Of a stretch of DNA of 64,000 nucleotides, positions 35,570-46,117 are shown piece by piece. This DNA comes from Pectobacterium parmentieri (GTDB lineage: Bacteria > Pseudomonadota > Gammaproteobacteria > Enterobacterales > Enterobacteriaceae). The stretch spans positions 1 through 64,000 of the forward strand of contig NZ_CP015749.1 in NCBI RefSeq assembly GCF_001742145.1, read 5' to 3'. How positions within the stretch are numbered: position 1 is the first letter of the stretch; the number at the start of each line of letters is the position of its first letter. A model generated the notes under the pieces. The model worked only from the letters and a program-made list of their open reading frames with translations. It ran no database searches and was not told the DNA's origin. A program made the position numbers and the translations under genes.

Positions 35570-35708
35570 CGAAAAGATTTATCCGGTTACGGGACGCTGG
35601 TGCCGTGCATGTGGCCTGAAACCGGAATTCAGTGAGTAGTGATGTCGTGCATGCTGTTATCTAAAAGAAAACAGTACGTTTTATTCCCAAAAAATAAGTG
35701 AATAAGCC

Positions 35709-37676
35709 ATGTCTATAAATACAATTTTTCATCAGGACAATGCGCAGATTTATGACATTCAGACGCATGCGGAAGGTCCTCAGGGAGCATTACCGCTGAC
35801 ACCGGAAATGCTGATTGACTCGCCGAGCGGCCATATTTTCGGCCTGACGCTTAATGCTGGTATGGGATGGGATCCGAATAAATTACTGGGTAGCGAGGTA
35901 TTAATTTTAGGTACGCAGGGCGGGATCCGCGATGCCGATGGTAAGCCTGTGGCATTAGGTTATCACACGGGACATTGGGAGATTGGCTTGCAGATGCGCG
36001 CGGCGGCTGAAGAAGTTGCGCTGCATCGTGGCGTGCCGTTTGCCGGTTATATCAGCGATCCTTGCGATGGTCGTTCTCAGGGAACCACCGGCATGTTTGA
36101 TTCATTGCCGTATCGGAATGATGCTGCGGTGGTCTTTCGTCGTCTGATTCGATCGCTCCCCACCCGCAAAGCGGTTATCGGTGTCGCCACCTGTGACAAA
36201 GGGCTGCCGGCGATGATGATTGCGCTGTCCTCTATGCATACTCTGCCGACGATTATTGTTCCCGGCGGGGCTACATTGCCGCCAACACAGGGTGAAGATG
36301 CCGGGAAAGTTCAGACCATTGGCGCTCGTTTTGCCAACCACGATATCACGCTGGAAGAAGCCGCGATGCTTGGCTGTCGAGCGTGCGCTTCGCCGGGCGG
36401 CGGATGCCAATTTCTTGGCACGGCAGGGACTTCCCAGGTGGTGGCAGAGGCGCTGGGGCTGGCATTACCCCATTCGGCACTGGCACCTTCTGGTCAGGAG
36501 GTCTGGCTGGAAATTGCCCGGCAATCGGCGCGTGCGGTATTGACGCTAGAGCGTAAGGGGTTAAGCACCAGAGATATCCTGACTGATAAGGCTATCGAGA
36601 ATGCGATGGCGGTTCATGCGGCGTTTGGTGGGTCAACCAATTTGCTGCTGCATATTCCCGCGATTGCACATGCTGCTGGCTGCCGGATCCCGAGTGTTGA
36701 TGATTGGACTGCGATCAATCGTCGCGTGCCGCGTCTGGTGAGTGTTTTGCCTAATGGCCCGGTTTATCATCCTACCGTGCGTGCGTTTTTGGCTGGCGGG
36801 GTGCCGGAAGTCATGTTGCACCTGCGCGATCTGGGGTTACTGCATGAGGATGCGCTGACCGTGACGGGAGAATGTGTGGGTGACAATCTTGCGTGGTGGG
36901 AGACCTCCGAACGGCGGAGGATATTCCGTGAGCGCCTGTGGGAATTGGATGGTATCCGCCCCGATGAGGTCATCATGAGTCCCGTGCAAGCACGCGAAAG
37001 AGGATTGACGTCAACGATTACCTTCCCGATGGGCAATATTGCACCGGAAGGATCGGTGATTAAATCCACGGCGATCGATGCCTCCGTGGTGGGTGAAGAT
37101 GGTGTCTATCGTCATACCGGCAAGGCCTGCGTCTTTACCTCCGAAGCGTTGGCGATCCACGCCATTAAACACGGTCAGATTCATCACGGCGATATTATGG
37201 TCATTATCGGCGGAGGGCCATCAGGCACCGGTATGGAAGAAACATATCAGGTCACCTCGGCGCTGAAGCATTTACCCTACGGCAAACACGTGTCTCTTAT
37301 CACGGATGCCCGTTTCTCTGGTGTATCAACGGGAGCCTGCATTGGTCATGTCGGTCCGGAAGCGTTAGTCGGCGGTCCGATAGGCAAGCTGCGCGATGGC
37401 GATATTATTGAGATTATTGTCGATAGGCAGCAGTTGTCGGGCTCTATTAACTTTATCGGCACCACCGAACAGCGACTGACGCCGGAAGAAGGCGCTGAAC
37501 TGTTGGCGACACGTCAGGCCCATCCTGATTTGAGCGCTCACGCTGAGCTACCCGATGATACACGCCTGTGGGCAGCGTTGCAGGCGGCAAGCGGTGGCAC
37601 TTGGAAAGGCTGTATTTATGATACCGATAAAATTATCGATGCATTACGTGCAGGTATGAAAGTTTTAAATTATTAA
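35709..37676 (+). CDS. yjhG: D-xylonate dehydratase (YjhG/YagF-like, IlvD/EDD family)
   Basis: A 655-residue iron-sulphur dehydratase. The cluster cysteines lie in [21 protein letters not shown] and [12 protein letters not shown]. Long stretches such as [37 protein letters not shown] and [20 protein letters not shown] match YjhG. It converts D-xylonate to 2-keto-3-deoxy-D-xylonate, the substrate of the aldolase encoded 139 bp upstream. Length equals the E. coli proteins. A terminator with a T-run follows. Confidence 0.93.
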   Translation: MSINTIFHQDNAQIYDIQTHAEGPQGALPLTPEMLIDSPSGHIFGLTLNAGMGWDPNKLLGSEVLILGTQGGIRDADGKPVALGYHTGHWEIGLQMRAAAEEVALHRGVPFAGYISDPCDGRSQGTTGMFDSLPYRNDAAVVFRRLIRSLPTRKAVIGVATCDKGLPAMMIALSSMHTLPTIIVPGGATLPPTQGEDAGKVQTIGARFANHDITLEEAAMLGCRACASPGGGCQFLGTAGTSQVVAEALGLALPHSALAPSGQEVWLEIARQSARAVLTLERKGLSTRDILTDKAIENAMAVHAAFGGSTNLLLHIPAIAHAAGCRIPSVDDWTAINRRVPRLVSVLPNGPVYHPTVRAFLAGGVPEVMLHLRDLGLLHEDALTVTGECVGDNLAWWETSERRRIFRERLWELDGIRPDEVIMSPVQARERGLTSTITFPMGNIAPEGSVIKSTAIDASVVGEDGVYRHTGKACVFTSEALAIHAIKHGQIHHGDIMVIIGGGPSGTGMEETYQVTSALKHLPYGKHVSLITDARFSGVSTGACIGHVGPEALVGGPIGKLRDGDIIEIIVDRQQLSGSINFIGTTEQRLTPEEGAELLATRQAHPDLSAHAELPDDTRLWAALQAASGGTWKGCIYDTDKIIDALRAGMKVLNY

Positions 37677-37726
37677 TGCCTTTTATTCTATATCGATAAA
37701 TTCTGTTGCAGAGATAATGTCATGTT

Positions 37727-37782
37727 GCATATTACTGTCCTGGTTTATCTTTCAGCCAGTAATATGCCGCAGAGGTTTTTTT
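37727..37782 (+). terminator. Rho-independent terminator after yjhG
   Basis: An 11-bp stem, GCATATTACTG and CAGTAATATGC, has a 19-base loop. A run of seven T follows at about 37776. Confidence 0.7.
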
Positions 37783-37999
37783 ACACGTTCGTAATGAAAA
37801 GGAGTTAAGCGTTAATTAAAAAGCCATCACCAGGGAAATTATAAATACATTCATTCTCTTTTATGCTGTGAAATTGGCAGGCCTAATTACGGTTTTTCTG
37901 TACTGTCGAGGAGTTGGGCTTTTTCTGTTTTATTTCTTTTTAATGAGAATGAATAAAAATAAATCTTACCGTAAAATATAAAAACCCGGAGTTACGAAG
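37783..37999. other. AT-rich leader of the GntP permease gene
   Basis: Together with the preceding terminator this makes a 320-bp gap without a gene. It is AT-rich and probably carries a separate promoter for the permease; I cannot fix the -35/-10 pair. CCCGGAG lies before the permease ATG. Confidence 0.45.
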
Positions 38000-39346
38000 A
38001 TGCCTTTATTTATTGTCTGTATCGGTATTTTTTTCCTTCTGATATTTATCATGAAGTTAAAATTAAATACCTTTGTATCCTTACTCATTGTTGCTTTTGG
38101 TGTTGCGTTGGCACTCGGTATCCCTCTCAATGGCGTAGTGAAATCAATTGAGAAAGGACTGGGTGGGACACTCGGTCATATTGCATTGATCTTTGGTGTA
38201 GGGGCAATGCTGGGACGACTGATTGCAGATGCCGGTGGTGCGCATCGTATCGCGGTGACGCTGATTAACCGTTTTGGTGCACGCCGTATTGAGTGGGCAG
38301 TGGTTATTGCTTCATTTATTGTCGGGATTGCCTTATTTTTCGAAGTGGGACTGGTTTTATTGATTCCCATTTTATTTACCATGTCACGGCAATTGAATGT
38401 ATCGATCCTTCATCTTGGGATCCCCATGATTTCCGCATTATTGGTGACTCATGGCTTTCTTCCTCCTCACCCAGGCCCAACGATGATCGCAGGCGAATAT
38501 GGTGCTGATATAGGAACGGTATTGTTCTATGGCATTATTGTCGGTGCGCCGACGGTTGTTCTTTGTGGACCCTTATTTAATAAAGTAGCCAAAATCATCG
38601 TGCCGGAAGGATTTAATAAGGTTGGTAATATTGAATCACTAGGTATGCAGAAAACCTTTTTATTAGAGGAAACACCAGGATTCGGTATCAGCTTATTTAC
38701 TGCCATGCTCCCGGTTATTCTGATGTCAATTGCAACGCTGGTATCCATGGTACAGCAGGCGCTTGGCGTGCCAGGTAACATGCTGATTGATATTATTAAA
38801 CTGCTCGGTGATGCCTCGGTTGCGATGGTGATCTCTTTGTTATTTGCCATGTACTCCATGGGGCTGCAACGGAATATCGAGGTGAAAACGTTGATGGCAT
38901 CCTGTAGCTCCGCCGCGGCTGCAATTGGGATGATGCTATTAATCATCGGCGGGGGTGGGGCATTCAAACAGGTGTTGATCGACGGTGGGGTCGGAACCTA
39001 TGTCGCCGAGTTATTTGCTGGCACATCGGCATCGCCTATTCTTCTGGCCTGGTGCGTTGCGGCGATTCTACGAATTTCGTTGGGATCGGCGACCGTGGCG
39101 GCTATCTCCACAGCAGGGCTGGTGATTCCGACGTTAGCACAAAGTGACGCTAATTTGGCGTTAGTGACATTGGCAACAGGGGCGGGAAGCGCCATTGCTT
39201 CGCATGTTAACGATGCTGGCTTCTGGATGATTAAAGAGTATTTCGGCTTAACAATGAAAGAGACGTTTGCGACCTGGACTTTACTCTCTACGCTAGTTTC
39301 TATCTTTGGTCTTATCTTTATTCTTTTACTTAATATGATGCTCTGA
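38000..39346 (+). CDS. GntP-family sugar-acid permease (YjhF-like position)
   Basis: A 448-residue gluconate:H+ symporter family protein with about 12-14 hydrophobic segments. [27 protein letters not shown] (part: [14 protein letters not shown]) and [17 protein letters not shown] are GntP hallmarks, as is [16 protein letters not shown] near the C-terminus. By position after yjhG it is the likely D-xylonate importer, as YjhF is thought to be. It converges on the IclR gene across a strong hairpin. Confidence 0.9.
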   Translation: MPLFIVCIGIFFLLIFIMKLKLNTFVSLLIVAFGVALALGIPLNGVVKSIEKGLGGTLGHIALIFGVGAMLGRLIADAGGAHRIAVTLINRFGARRIEWAVVIASFIVGIALFFEVGLVLLIPILFTMSRQLNVSILHLGIPMISALLVTHGFLPPHPGPTMIAGEYGADIGTVLFYGIIVGAPTVVLCGPLFNKVAKIIVPEGFNKVGNIESLGMQKTFLLEETPGFGISLFTAMLPVILMSIATLVSMVQQALGVPGNMLIDIIKLLGDASVAMVISLLFAMYSMGLQRNIEVKTLMASCSSAAAAIGMMLLIIGGGGAFKQVLIDGGVGTYVAELFAGTSASPILLAWCVAAILRISLGSATVAAISTAGLVIPTLAQSDANLALVTLATGAGSAIASHVNDAGFWMIKEYFGLTMKETFATWTLLSTLVSIFGLIFILLLNMML

Positions 39347-39352
39347 CGTTGT

Positions 39353-39389
39353 TGCGCTCTGGTATGTACGATAGCGTTACCAGAGCGCA
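39353..39389. terminator. Bidirectional terminator between permease and IclR genes
   Basis: A perfect 12-bp stem, TGCGCTCTGGTA and TACCAGAGCGCA, with a 13-base loop lies between two convergent stops. Confidence 0.8.
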
Positions 39390-39398
39390 CGCTTCACT

Positions 39399-40157
39399 TC
39401 AGCCTTCGTAGCCGAGCCGTTGCGATAGGGCTTTTGAGGCATCTTTCAGCAACAAAATGTACTCGTTGATGTCGTTGTCTGATACGCGATTGGTCAACGT
39501 GGACATACTGATGGCGGCGATGATACGGCGAGCGTGGTTCCAGATAGGGACAGAAATACAGCGAACGCCTTGCTCATTTTCCTGATTATCCAGGGCATAG
39601 CCATGTTGACGCACAAACTCCAGCTCTTTCAGGAATGTTTCCCGATCGACAAGGGTATTCGGGGTTTGTCGAGTAAAATCATAACCCTGCAAGAGCGTAT
39701 TGACCTCTTCTTCTGGAGTGAAGGCCATCAGTACTTTGCCTATTGCCGTCGCGTGAATCGGCAAACGGCGACCGATGCGGGAAAACGTAATGACCGCCAG
39801 TTTCCCTTCCACTTTATCGATGTACACGGCTTCTTTGCCATCAAGGATCGCCAAATGCGTGGTTTGGCCGGTTTGTGACGCCAGATCGAGCAGATAGCTA
39901 CGGGCTTTGTCACGAATATCAATGGAGTTCACCACTAAATTGCCGCGCTCAACCAGTTTCATACCCAGTCGGTATTTACCGTTCTCTTTGTTTTGGTCGA
40001 TATAGCCAGCAACCTGAAGCGTTTTCAACAGGGAATGCAGGGTACTTTTGTGTAACCCTATTTGCGTGCTGATATCAGTAATCTTGATCTCAACATTATA
40101 CTCATCGAAGAGATCCAGAATACGTAACGCACGTTCCACCGATTGGATGATTGGCAT
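39399..40157 (-). CDS. xynR: IclR-family regulator, XynR/YagI-like
   Basis: A 252-residue IclR protein. The winged helix runs through residues 1-65 (MPIIQSVERALRILDLFDE; GLHKSTLHSLLKTLQ), and the effector domain has RIGRRLPIHATAIGKVL and ENEQGVRCISVPIWNH. It is very close to E. coli YagI (XynR), the xylonate-responsive repressor of yagEF. It lies convergent to the permease gene at the end of the yjhH-yjhG-permease set. Its probable operator is the TAGAAC/GTTCTA dyad before yjhH. Confidence 0.9.
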   Translation of the reverse strand: MPIIQSVERALRILDLFDEYNVEIKITDISTQIGLHKSTLHSLLKTLQVAGYIDQNKENGKYRLGMKLVERGNLVVNSIDIRDKARSYLLDLASQTGQTTHLAILDGKEAVYIDKVEGKLAVITFSRIGRRLPIHATAIGKVLMAFTPEEEVNTLLQGYDFTRQTPNTLVDRETFLKELEFVRQHGYALDNQENEQGVRCISVPIWNHARRIIAAISMSTLTNRVSDNDINEYILLLKDASKALSQRLGYEG

Positions 40158-40569
40158 AGGAAAACCAAATGGTTATGACGAATAAGGAGAGTGCCAGATG
40201 GTACTACGTCAGTCAGGGTAAATCAATTTTCCGCATCGGGTGGTTCGGGACTGATAACGACATTATCGCGTTCATTTACCTCAGAAGTTATTCCATACGC
40301 TGCATATTTCCGACAATAGAGTCAGGCTGTAACCTCATCAGCCTTTCCCAAATACGTTATGTCGCTAACACCCAGATAATTTGCGGTATGGCGGGAATAA
40401 AACGCGATACAGCACGCATTGCAGGATATCTTCTTTCCCGTGTTTGGGGCGGTTTCTGGTATCCTGCAGCCAAGAATATAAATAGCCGTCATATTTCAAG
40501 CAGCAGGTGCATTCTCTTTCCGCCTGCTTGCGACGCGAATTATTTAAGGCATAGCTTAACAACAGTAAG
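40158..40569. other. Intergenic region between IclR and DeoR genes
   Basis: About 410 bp with no credible gene. It must carry the promoters of the two flanking divergent regulators. A long hairpin repeat occupies 40409-40480. ORFs on both strands here are unsupported by family or ribosome-binding site. Confidence 0.6.
40409..40480. repeat. Long hairpin intergenic repeat, copy 2
   Basis: TTGCAGGATATC (from 40419) and GGTATCCTGCAG (40458-40469) form the outer stem, and CAAGAATATA ends the element. It aligns over about 70 bp with 34234-34304; the inner loop has diverged more than the arms. Confidence 0.8.
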
Positions 40570-41391
40570 ATGGATATCGCCGTGGATCCTACATTAACCG
40601 ATGCTTTCCGCATGAGCGGGGATAAAGTAAAAGGACAAAGTCGCCTTGATCAGATCATGGATTATCTGAAAAGCCATAATCTGGTGACGGTAGAGGAACT
40701 GGTGTCTGTGATCGACGCTTCTCCGGCGACGATCCGTCGTGATTTAATCAAGCTGGATGAACAGGGCGTGATTAGCCGTAGTCATGGTGGCGTGACGTTG
40801 AATCGCTTTATTCCTTCTCAGCCGACTACGAACGAGAAACAGCATCGCAATCTTCAGGAAAAGCAGGCGATTGCGCGTTATGCCGCCACATTGGTTACGC
40901 CGGGTAGCGCGGTAGTGCTGGATGCGGGAACGACGATGCTGGAATTGGCGCGTAACTTAACGCATCTGCCGCTGCGCGTGATTACCGCCGATTTGCAAAT
41001 TGCGTTATTTCTGTCTGAATTCAAGCAGATTGAAGTGACGATTATTGGCGGGCGTATTGATGACAGCAGCCAATCCTGTATCGGTGAGCATGGGCGTCGC
41101 CTGCTACGCAACATTTATCCCGATATTGCATTTATTAGCTGCAACTCGTGGAGTCTGGATAAAGGGGTGACCACACCGACGGAAGAAAAAGCCGGTGTGA
41201 AGCAAGATCTCGGTGCAAATGCCAGCCGTCGGGTGTTGCTGGCCGATAGCAGTAAATATGGGGCGTATTCCCTGTTCTGCGTGACGCCGCTGTCAGATCT
41301 GACCGATATCATCACCGACAGCGCGTTAGCGCCCGACGTACAGGCGCAACTGAAAGGTAAAACATTTAATCTTACGTTGGTTGGCGGCTGA
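40570..41391 (+). CDS. DeoR-family transcriptional regulator (YgbI-like)
   Basis: A 273-residue DeoR protein with about 25 extra residues before the usual start of the family ([20 protein letters not shown]). The helix-turn-helix is [21 protein letters not shown], followed by SHGG. The sensor domain has [28 protein letters not shown] and [12 protein letters not shown]. It resembles YgbI, a regulator tied to DUF1537/aldolase sugar-acid operons, so control of the kinase/PdxA2 genes 6 kb away is possible but unproven. It lies 15 bp before the HAD gene. Confidence 0.82.
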   Translation: MDIAVDPTLTDAFRMSGDKVKGQSRLDQIMDYLKSHNLVTVEELVSVIDASPATIRRDLIKLDEQGVISRSHGGVTLNRFIPSQPTTNEKQHRNLQEKQAIARYAATLVTPGSAVVLDAGTTMLELARNLTHLPLRVITADLQIALFLSEFKQIEVTIIGGRIDDSSQSCIGEHGRRLLRNIYPDIAFISCNSWSLDKGVTTPTEEKAGVKQDLGANASRRVLLADSSKYGAYSLFCVTPLSDLTDIITDSALAPDVQAQLKGKTFNLTLVGG

Positions 41392-41406
41392 CAGGAGAGT
41401 TTGGTA

Positions 41407-42090
41407 ATGAATACTGAGTTCAATGGGACTCGTCAGGTTCTGTCGGTTTTCGATTTTGACGGAACGTTGACCTACCACGATAGCTTTATTCCTTTTTTAC
41501 GTTTTGCCTTTGGCAAGCGTGTTTTCGCCCGACGCATGATGCATCTGGTATTACCCTCTGCACGTTGTGTGCAGCGTAAATTGACACGCGACGAGCTAAA
41601 AGAATACCTCATCGCCACGTTTCTTTCTGGCATCGAGGCATCCTGGATACAGGAAAAAGCAGAAGCGTTTTGTCAACGTAAGTGGAATACGTTAATGCGT
41701 AAGTCTGGGGTGCTTGGCGTCGCTGCGGAATTGCATTCCGGGGCTGAAGTGACGCTCTGTTCAGCATCGCCTGAGATCGTGTTACGTCCTTTTGCCGAGC
41801 GGCTCGGGGTGAAACTGATTGGGACGCAACTTGAGGTAGAAAACGGAATACTGACTGGAAAGATTAACGGGCATAACTGTCGATGTAGTTATAAGGTGCA
41901 GCGTTTGGAAAGCGTGTATGGCCCGCTAAACCAGTACCATATACGTGCGTGGGGCGATACCCGTGGCGACTACGAGCTGTTGGCGTCTGCCCATGATGCG
42001 CACTGGCGTCATTTTCATCCACGCTGGCTGCGGCGCAAACCGCTTTCGGAACGGTTACTTCTATCGGGCGTGATTAAAGTTCATCCTTAA
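41407..42090 (+). CDS. HAD-IB family phosphatase
   Basis: A 227-residue HAD hydrolase. Motif I is FDFDGTLTYHDSF, motif II is LCSASPE, and motif III/IV lies in YKVQRL and AWGDTRGDYELL. The arrangement is the HAD-IB subfamily (phosphoserine-phosphatase-like, close to YfhB/CicA). The ATG at 41407 has AGGAGAG upstream; a TTG at 41401 is less likely. It is co-directional with the DeoR gene and is followed by a hairpin shared with terE. The substrate is unknown. Confidence 0.83.
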   Translation: MNTEFNGTRQVLSVFDFDGTLTYHDSFIPFLRFAFGKRVFARRMMHLVLPSARCVQRKLTRDELKEYLIATFLSGIEASWIQEKAEAFCQRKWNTLMRKSGVLGVAAELHSGAEVTLCSASPEIVLRPFAERLGVKLIGTQLEVENGILTGKINGHNCRCSYKVQRLESVYGPLNQYHIRAWGDTRGDYELLASAHDAHWRHFHPRWLRRKPLSERLLLSGVIKVHP

Positions 42091-42101
42091 ACATCAAGAA
42101 G

Positions 42102-42123
42102 CTCCCCGACCTACGTCGGGGAG
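42102..42123. terminator. Hairpin between HAD phosphatase and terE
   Basis: A perfect 9-bp stem, CTCCCCGAC and GTCGGGGAG, with a CTAC loop sits between convergent stops at 42090 and 42134 and probably ends both transcripts. Confidence 0.78.
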
Positions 42124-42133
42124 ACAGTATCAA

Positions 42134-42709
42134 TCACACGTTGACGCCGTGTTGAGCGGCAAGGGCTGACAATCCGCCCGCAAAGCCTTGACCTACTGCT
42201 TTGAATTTCCACTCGGTGCCATTACGGTACAGTTCGCCAAAAATCATGGCGGTTTCGGTGGACGCATCCTCAGACAGATCGAAACGCGCAATTTCAGCGC
42301 TGGTGTCGTTGTTATAGACGCGCATGAAACTGTTGCTGACCATACCGAAGTTTTGTTTACGGCCTTCGGCATCATAAATCGTCACGGAAAACACCAGCTT
42401 TTTCACTTCAGCCGGCACCTTCGCCAGATGAATTTTTACTTGCTCATCATCGCCGTCACCTTCACCGGTGCGGTTGTCGCCTTGGTGCTCAACGGAGGCA
42501 CAAGGGCTCAGTTTGTTATTGAAGAAAATAAAATTAGCGTCAGACAGGACCTTGCCATCTTCCCCCACCATAAATACTGATGCATCCAGATCGAATGCCT
42601 GCCCATCGGTGACGCGCGCATCCCATCCCAAGCCGACCATGGCAACATTCATGGTTGGTGCTTCTTTCGTTAGGGATACATTGCCGCCTTTTACCAGAGA
42701 AACTGCCAT
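42134..42709 (-). CDS. terE: TerE, TerD-family stress protein
   Basis: A 191-residue single TerD domain. It starts [18 protein letters not shown] and has the calcium-binding loop [13 protein letters not shown] and [20 protein letters not shown] at the end. TerD-family proteins form a calcium-dependent membrane-associated stress complex that gives tellurite, phage and colicin tolerance. It is the last gene of terZABCDE; no terF follows. Confidence 0.95.
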   Translation of the reverse strand: MAVSLVKGGNVSLTKEAPTMNVAMVGLGWDARVTDGQAFDLDASVFMVGEDGKVLSDANFIFFNNKLSPCASVEHQGDNRTGEGDGDDEQVKIHLAKVPAEVKKLVFSVTIYDAEGRKQNFGMVSNSFMRVYNNDTSAEIARFDLSEDASTETAMIFGELYRNGTEWKFKAVGQGFAGGLSALAAQHGVNV

Positions 42710-42783
42710 TTTATAGCTCCTGCTTTAGCGTGGATTACTGGGCAGTTCGAGACTGCCCAAAGGAAAAGACAAGGTGAGGTCTA

Positions 42784-43362
42784 TCAGGATGCGTTGATAC
42801 CGTATTGTGAGCAGACCGATGCCAAACCACCTGCATAGCCCTGACCGACGGCACGGAATTTCCACTCCGTATTATGACGATACAGTTCACCGAACAGCAT
42901 GGCGGTTTCAGTGGAAGCATCTTCAGTCAGGTCGTAGCGTGCGATCTCGGCTTGGGTGTCATCGTTTACCAGGCGAATGAACGCGCCGGATACCTGACCA
43001 AAGCTCTGGTTACGGACCTGTGCATCATGGATAGTGACAACGAAAACGATTTTGTCGACCTCAGCCGGAATCAGATCCAGCTTAATTTTCAATGATTCGT
43101 CATCTCCATCACCCGCGCCTGTACGGTTATCGCCGGTGTGGGCCACTGAGCCATCAGCAGACTTCAAGTTATTGTAGAAAATGAAGTCGGTATCACCACG
43201 GACTTTGCCATTCGCATTGAGCAGGAATGCTGACGCATCCAGGTCAAAGTCCTGACCATCCGTCGCGCGTGCATCCCAGCCAAGACCGACTAAGACATTT
43301 TTCATCGTCGGTGCTGCTTTGCTCAGTGAGACATTACCGCCTTTAGAAAGAGAAACGCTCAT
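42784..43362 (-). CDS. terD: TerD, tellurite resistance protein
   Basis: A 192-residue TerD domain that is clearly paralogous to Ter[27 protein letters not shown], the calcium loop [13 protein letters not shown], and [20 protein letters not shown]. Length and motifs match the plasmid R478 protein. It lies between terC and terE with 50-75 bp gaps. Confidence 0.95.
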   Translation of the reverse strand: MSVSLSKGGNVSLSKAAPTMKNVLVGLGWDARATDGQDFDLDASAFLLNANGKVRGDTDFIFYNNLKSADGSVAHTGDNRTGAGDGDDESLKIKLDLIPAEVDKIVFVVTIHDAQVRNQSFGQVSGAFIRLVNDDTQAEIARYDLTEDASTETAMLFGELYRHNTEWKFRAVGQGYAGGLASVCSQYGINAS

Positions 43363-43414
43363 TAAATTAACCTCTTAAGTTGATATTTCAGAATGTAGTG
43401 TTAGGAGCAGAAGA

Positions 43415-44458
43415 TTAACTCTCCTTGTTCTCCTCAGCATCGGGTTTGGCCGGGAACATTATGCTGATGATAATGCCCAGCGCCAGTACGCCCAGAACAA
43501 CAAGCAGGCTGGTGGTTGCCGAGATGCTGTAGCCGTGGTGCCATATGTGATCGGTTGCATTCAGGCCAAGCTTGGCAGCAATAAAGAACAGCAACACAAT
43601 AACGGCTTTTTCCAGATGAACCAGATATTGTTTCAGTGCTTCCAGTACAAAGTAGAGTGTACGCAAGCCAAGGATGGCAAACATCATCGCACTGTAAACA
43701 ATCAGCGGCTCACGGCTCACGGCAATAATAGCGGGAACTGAGTCAAAGGCGAACATCACGTCAGAAAGTTCGACTACCGCGACGCAGAGCATCAGTGGCG
43801 TGGCGTAGAAGGCGGCTTTGGTGCCACGACCAATCGTGACGTCTTTGTTTTCCGGCTTGGCCAGTTCTTCGTCTACTTCTTTCTGGTTTAACAGGAACGC
43901 GTGGCCCTTTAATTTTGGCCAAATAGGGAAGACGCGTTTCACTAAACGGTAAGCGAGGTGCTGCGAGTAATCTTCGATCTCTTCGTCATCGTCACCGCTT
44001 CTCAGCATCATGACGGCGGTCCAGGCAACAATCAACGCAAAGACGATTTCGACATACGGCCCCAGGCTGAGCAGCCCTGTACCGATCGCGACGAAAATAC
44101 CACGGAACACGATGGCCCCGATGATCCCCCAGTAGAGTACGCGGTGACGGTAACGATCGGGAACGGCGAACCAGGAGAAAATCGCCATCATCACGAACAG
44201 GTTATCCACCGATAGCACTTTTTCCAGCGCATAACCGGTAATGAACAGGCTGGCGACCTCAGTACCGTGATGAATATAGAGGAAACCGGCAAAAGCCATT
44301 GCCACAATGACCCAGAACACAGACCACAGCGCTGCGCTTTTCAACGAAATCGGCTTGTCATGGCGGTGCATGAACAGGTCGATAAAAATGGCCCCGACGG
44401 CCAGTGCTATAAAAACAATGACGGTTTCTGTCGGGAAGCCGATATGAGTGGATACCAT
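43415..44458 (-). CDS. terC: TerC, integral membrane tellurite resistance protein
   Basis: A 347-residue TerC-family inner-membrane protein with about nine hydrophobic segments. The acidic membrane motifs SVDNLFVMMAIF and DVMFAFDSVPAIIAV hold the conserved aspartates that suggest metal-ion transport, probably Mn2+ or Ca2+ efflux. It is the only integral membrane protein of the operon and may anchor the TerB/TerD complex. It lies 25 bp after terB. Confidence 0.95.
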   Translation of the reverse strand: MVSTHIGFPTETVIVFIALAVGAIFIDLFMHRHDKPISLKSAALWSVFWVIVAMAFAGFLYIHHGTEVASLFITGYALEKVLSVDNLFVMMAIFSWFAVPDRYRHRVLYWGIIGAIVFRGIFVAIGTGLLSLGPYVEIVFALIVAWTAVMMLRSGDDDEEIEDYSQHLAYRLVKRVFPIWPKLKGHAFLLNQKEVDEELAKPENKDVTIGRGTKAAFYATPLMLCVAVVELSDVMFAFDSVPAIIAVSREPLIVYSAMMFAILGLRTLYFVLEALKQYLVHLEKAVIVLLFFIAAKLGLNATDHIWHHGYSISATTSLLVVLGVLALGIIISIMFPAKPDAEENKES

Positions 44459-44483
44459 AGATAACCCTTAGAGGATATTGACA

Positions 44484-44939
44484 TCAAAGGCCGAAGTCGG
44501 CTGGTTGAAACCCTAGCGCCGTTGCGATCTCTCGCACGGCGTGTTGTTCTGCTGCATCGAAATCACCGTCGCTTTTGGCAACGGCAATCCCCACTCGCAG
44601 AGCTAGCTGTGCGGCTTCAGGCTGATCTTTGAGCACCAGGATATATTTCATGGTTTCACCTTTTCCAACTTCTTCATCGAAATCGAAACTGGCAACCAGT
44701 TTGTTAAAGAATTCAATAACTTCAGCAGTATCAAATACTTTCAACTCTTCTGATGATTTGAGAAAACCGATCATCTTCTGTTTTTCTTCCGTACTCACGC
44801 CGCCGCTGGATACCGCGATGCGAACACAGACGGCGACAGTGCCTTGCAGAAACTTCTTGTTCTTGAAGCGTCCGACCTGTTTGGTCAACTCTTCTCGGCT
44901 GGCATTAAAAGCGCCTTTAACTTTATTAAGAAAGCTCAT
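44484..44939 (-). CDS. terB: TerB, tellurite resistance protein
   Basis: A 151-residue all-helical TerB protein (MSFLNKVKGAFNASREELTKQ; later VGIAVAKSDGDFDAAEQHAVREIA, whose acidic loop DGDFD binds metal in the family). TerB is thought to link TerC at the membrane with the cytoplasmic TerD-family proteins. It lies between terA and terC with about 25 bp on each side. Confidence 0.95.
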   Translation of the reverse strand: MSFLNKVKGAFNASREELTKQVGRFKNKKFLQGTVAVCVRIAVSSGGVSTEEKQKMIGFLKSSEELKVFDTAEVIEFFNKLVASFDFDEEVGKGETMKYILVLKDQPEAAQLALRVGIAVAKSDGDFDAAEQHAVREIATALGFQPADFGL

Positions 44940-44962
44940 TCTGAAATCCTCGTAAAATGAAA

Positions 44963-46117
44963 CTATTTTGAGCCCGCTTTCCAGCGGAACCCCCAGCCAA
45001 GTGCGTTATCCATCTCGCCGTGGTCACGGAAGAACTGATTGATACGCTCGACCTTGATGCTCCCACCTTCATTGACCAGACGTGCAACCGCACACATGCT
45101 GCGGCTATCTTGCCCTTCCGTCATTCGGGTTTCGATCGGGGGTTGATCGGGGATGTGCAGCGTGACCACGCCATCGGTTTTATTCCAGCTAGGCACACCT
45201 TCGTAAATAAAGGCGTAAATCAGCACCTGACGCAGGTTCTTCCATTCGCGACCATTGATATGCAGCCATTCGCCTTCTGAGACATCACCAGTACGGTCGT
45301 CACCTTTGAGCAGGACAAAGGGTTCGTCCTGATAATCGCCAAAGCGGTTGCCCAAGGCCTGAACCACGGTTTTGTGACCGTCTTGCATTTCGACAAACGC
45401 ACCGAGGTCGAGATCGACGCCGTTACTGCCCCCAAACATCCCACGCAGGCCGGACGCTTTGGCCTCGCGATGCCAGTTTAGGTTGATGCGAATCTCACCG
45501 AAGTTGTCACGTTTTTCCAGACTAATAGCTGGTTTTTCTTTGGTGAGTGACACCTTGCTCAGATTGATGCGGCTTGTCGCTGGTGGTGCCGGTGGAGGCG
45601 TGGGTTCCGCGTGTGCGGCAGGTGCCGCCACGTCGACGCCGAAGTGCTCGGCCAGGGGCTGTAGGCCACCGTTGAATCCCTGCGCAATAAAGCGAAACTT
45701 CCAGTCATTGTTACGACGATAAAGTTCTCCCAGGATCAATGCCGCTTCCTGACGTCCAGCCAGTTCGACATTGCCGTTAACCAGAACCTCATTATCAGCC
45801 TCAACCTGAATGTTGAGCCGCTGTAGATTTGCAATGGTCTGGCTACCTTCACAAGCAACGGTAAAGGCGACCTTCTGTACTTCTGGCTTTAGCCGAGTGA
45901 CGTCGATAGTGAAGATGGTGTTGTGCCCTTCATGTATCAGACTGATGCTGCCGTCATCATTGCGTGGCTGACCATAAAACACCATATCCGCGTCGCCCTG
46001 TACCTTGCCTGTTGCAAACAGACGGAAAGCACTGGCATCAACGGCGGCACCGGAGAGGATGCGAACTTGCAATGCTTTGTTAGGGACGGGCGCGTTGCCG
46101 CCTGGGGTCAGATTCAT
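44963..46117 (-). CDS. terA: TerA, tandem TerD-domain protein
   Basis: A 384-residue protein with two TerD-like domains joined by a Pro/Ala-rich linker (AAPAAHAEPTPPPAPP). The first (residues 1-165) lacks the full calcium loop, with EGHNT in place of DNRTG. The second has GDDRTGDVSEGE, also degenerate. This matches TerA of R478, so it is probably structural more than calcium-binding. The start overlaps the terZ stop as TAATG. Confidence 0.94.
   Translation of the reverse strand: MNLTPGGNAPVPNKALQVRILSGAAVDASAFRLFATGKVQGDADMVFYGQPRNDDGSISLIHEGHNTIFTIDVTRLKPEVQKVAFTVACEGSQTIANLQRLNIQVEADNEVLVNGNVELAGRQEAALILGELYRRNNDWKFRFIAQGFNGGLQPLAEHFGVDVAAPAAHAEPTPPPAPPATSRINLSKVSLTKEKPAISLEKRDNFGEIRINLNWHREAKASGLRGMFGGSNGVDLDLGAFVEMQDGHKTVVQALGNRFGDYQDEPFVLLKGDDRTGDVSEGEWLHINGREWKNLRQVLIYAFIYEGVPSWNKTDGVVTLHIPDQPPIETRMTEGQDSRSMCAVARLVNEGGSIKVERINQFFRDHGEMDNALGWGFRWKAGSK

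Noticed and set aside
40169..40597. 142-residue plus-strand ORF between the two regulators
   Set aside because: It contains the repeat element and lacks any family resemblance; the matching peptide on the reverse strand also appears at the other repeat copy, showing that it is repeat-derived.
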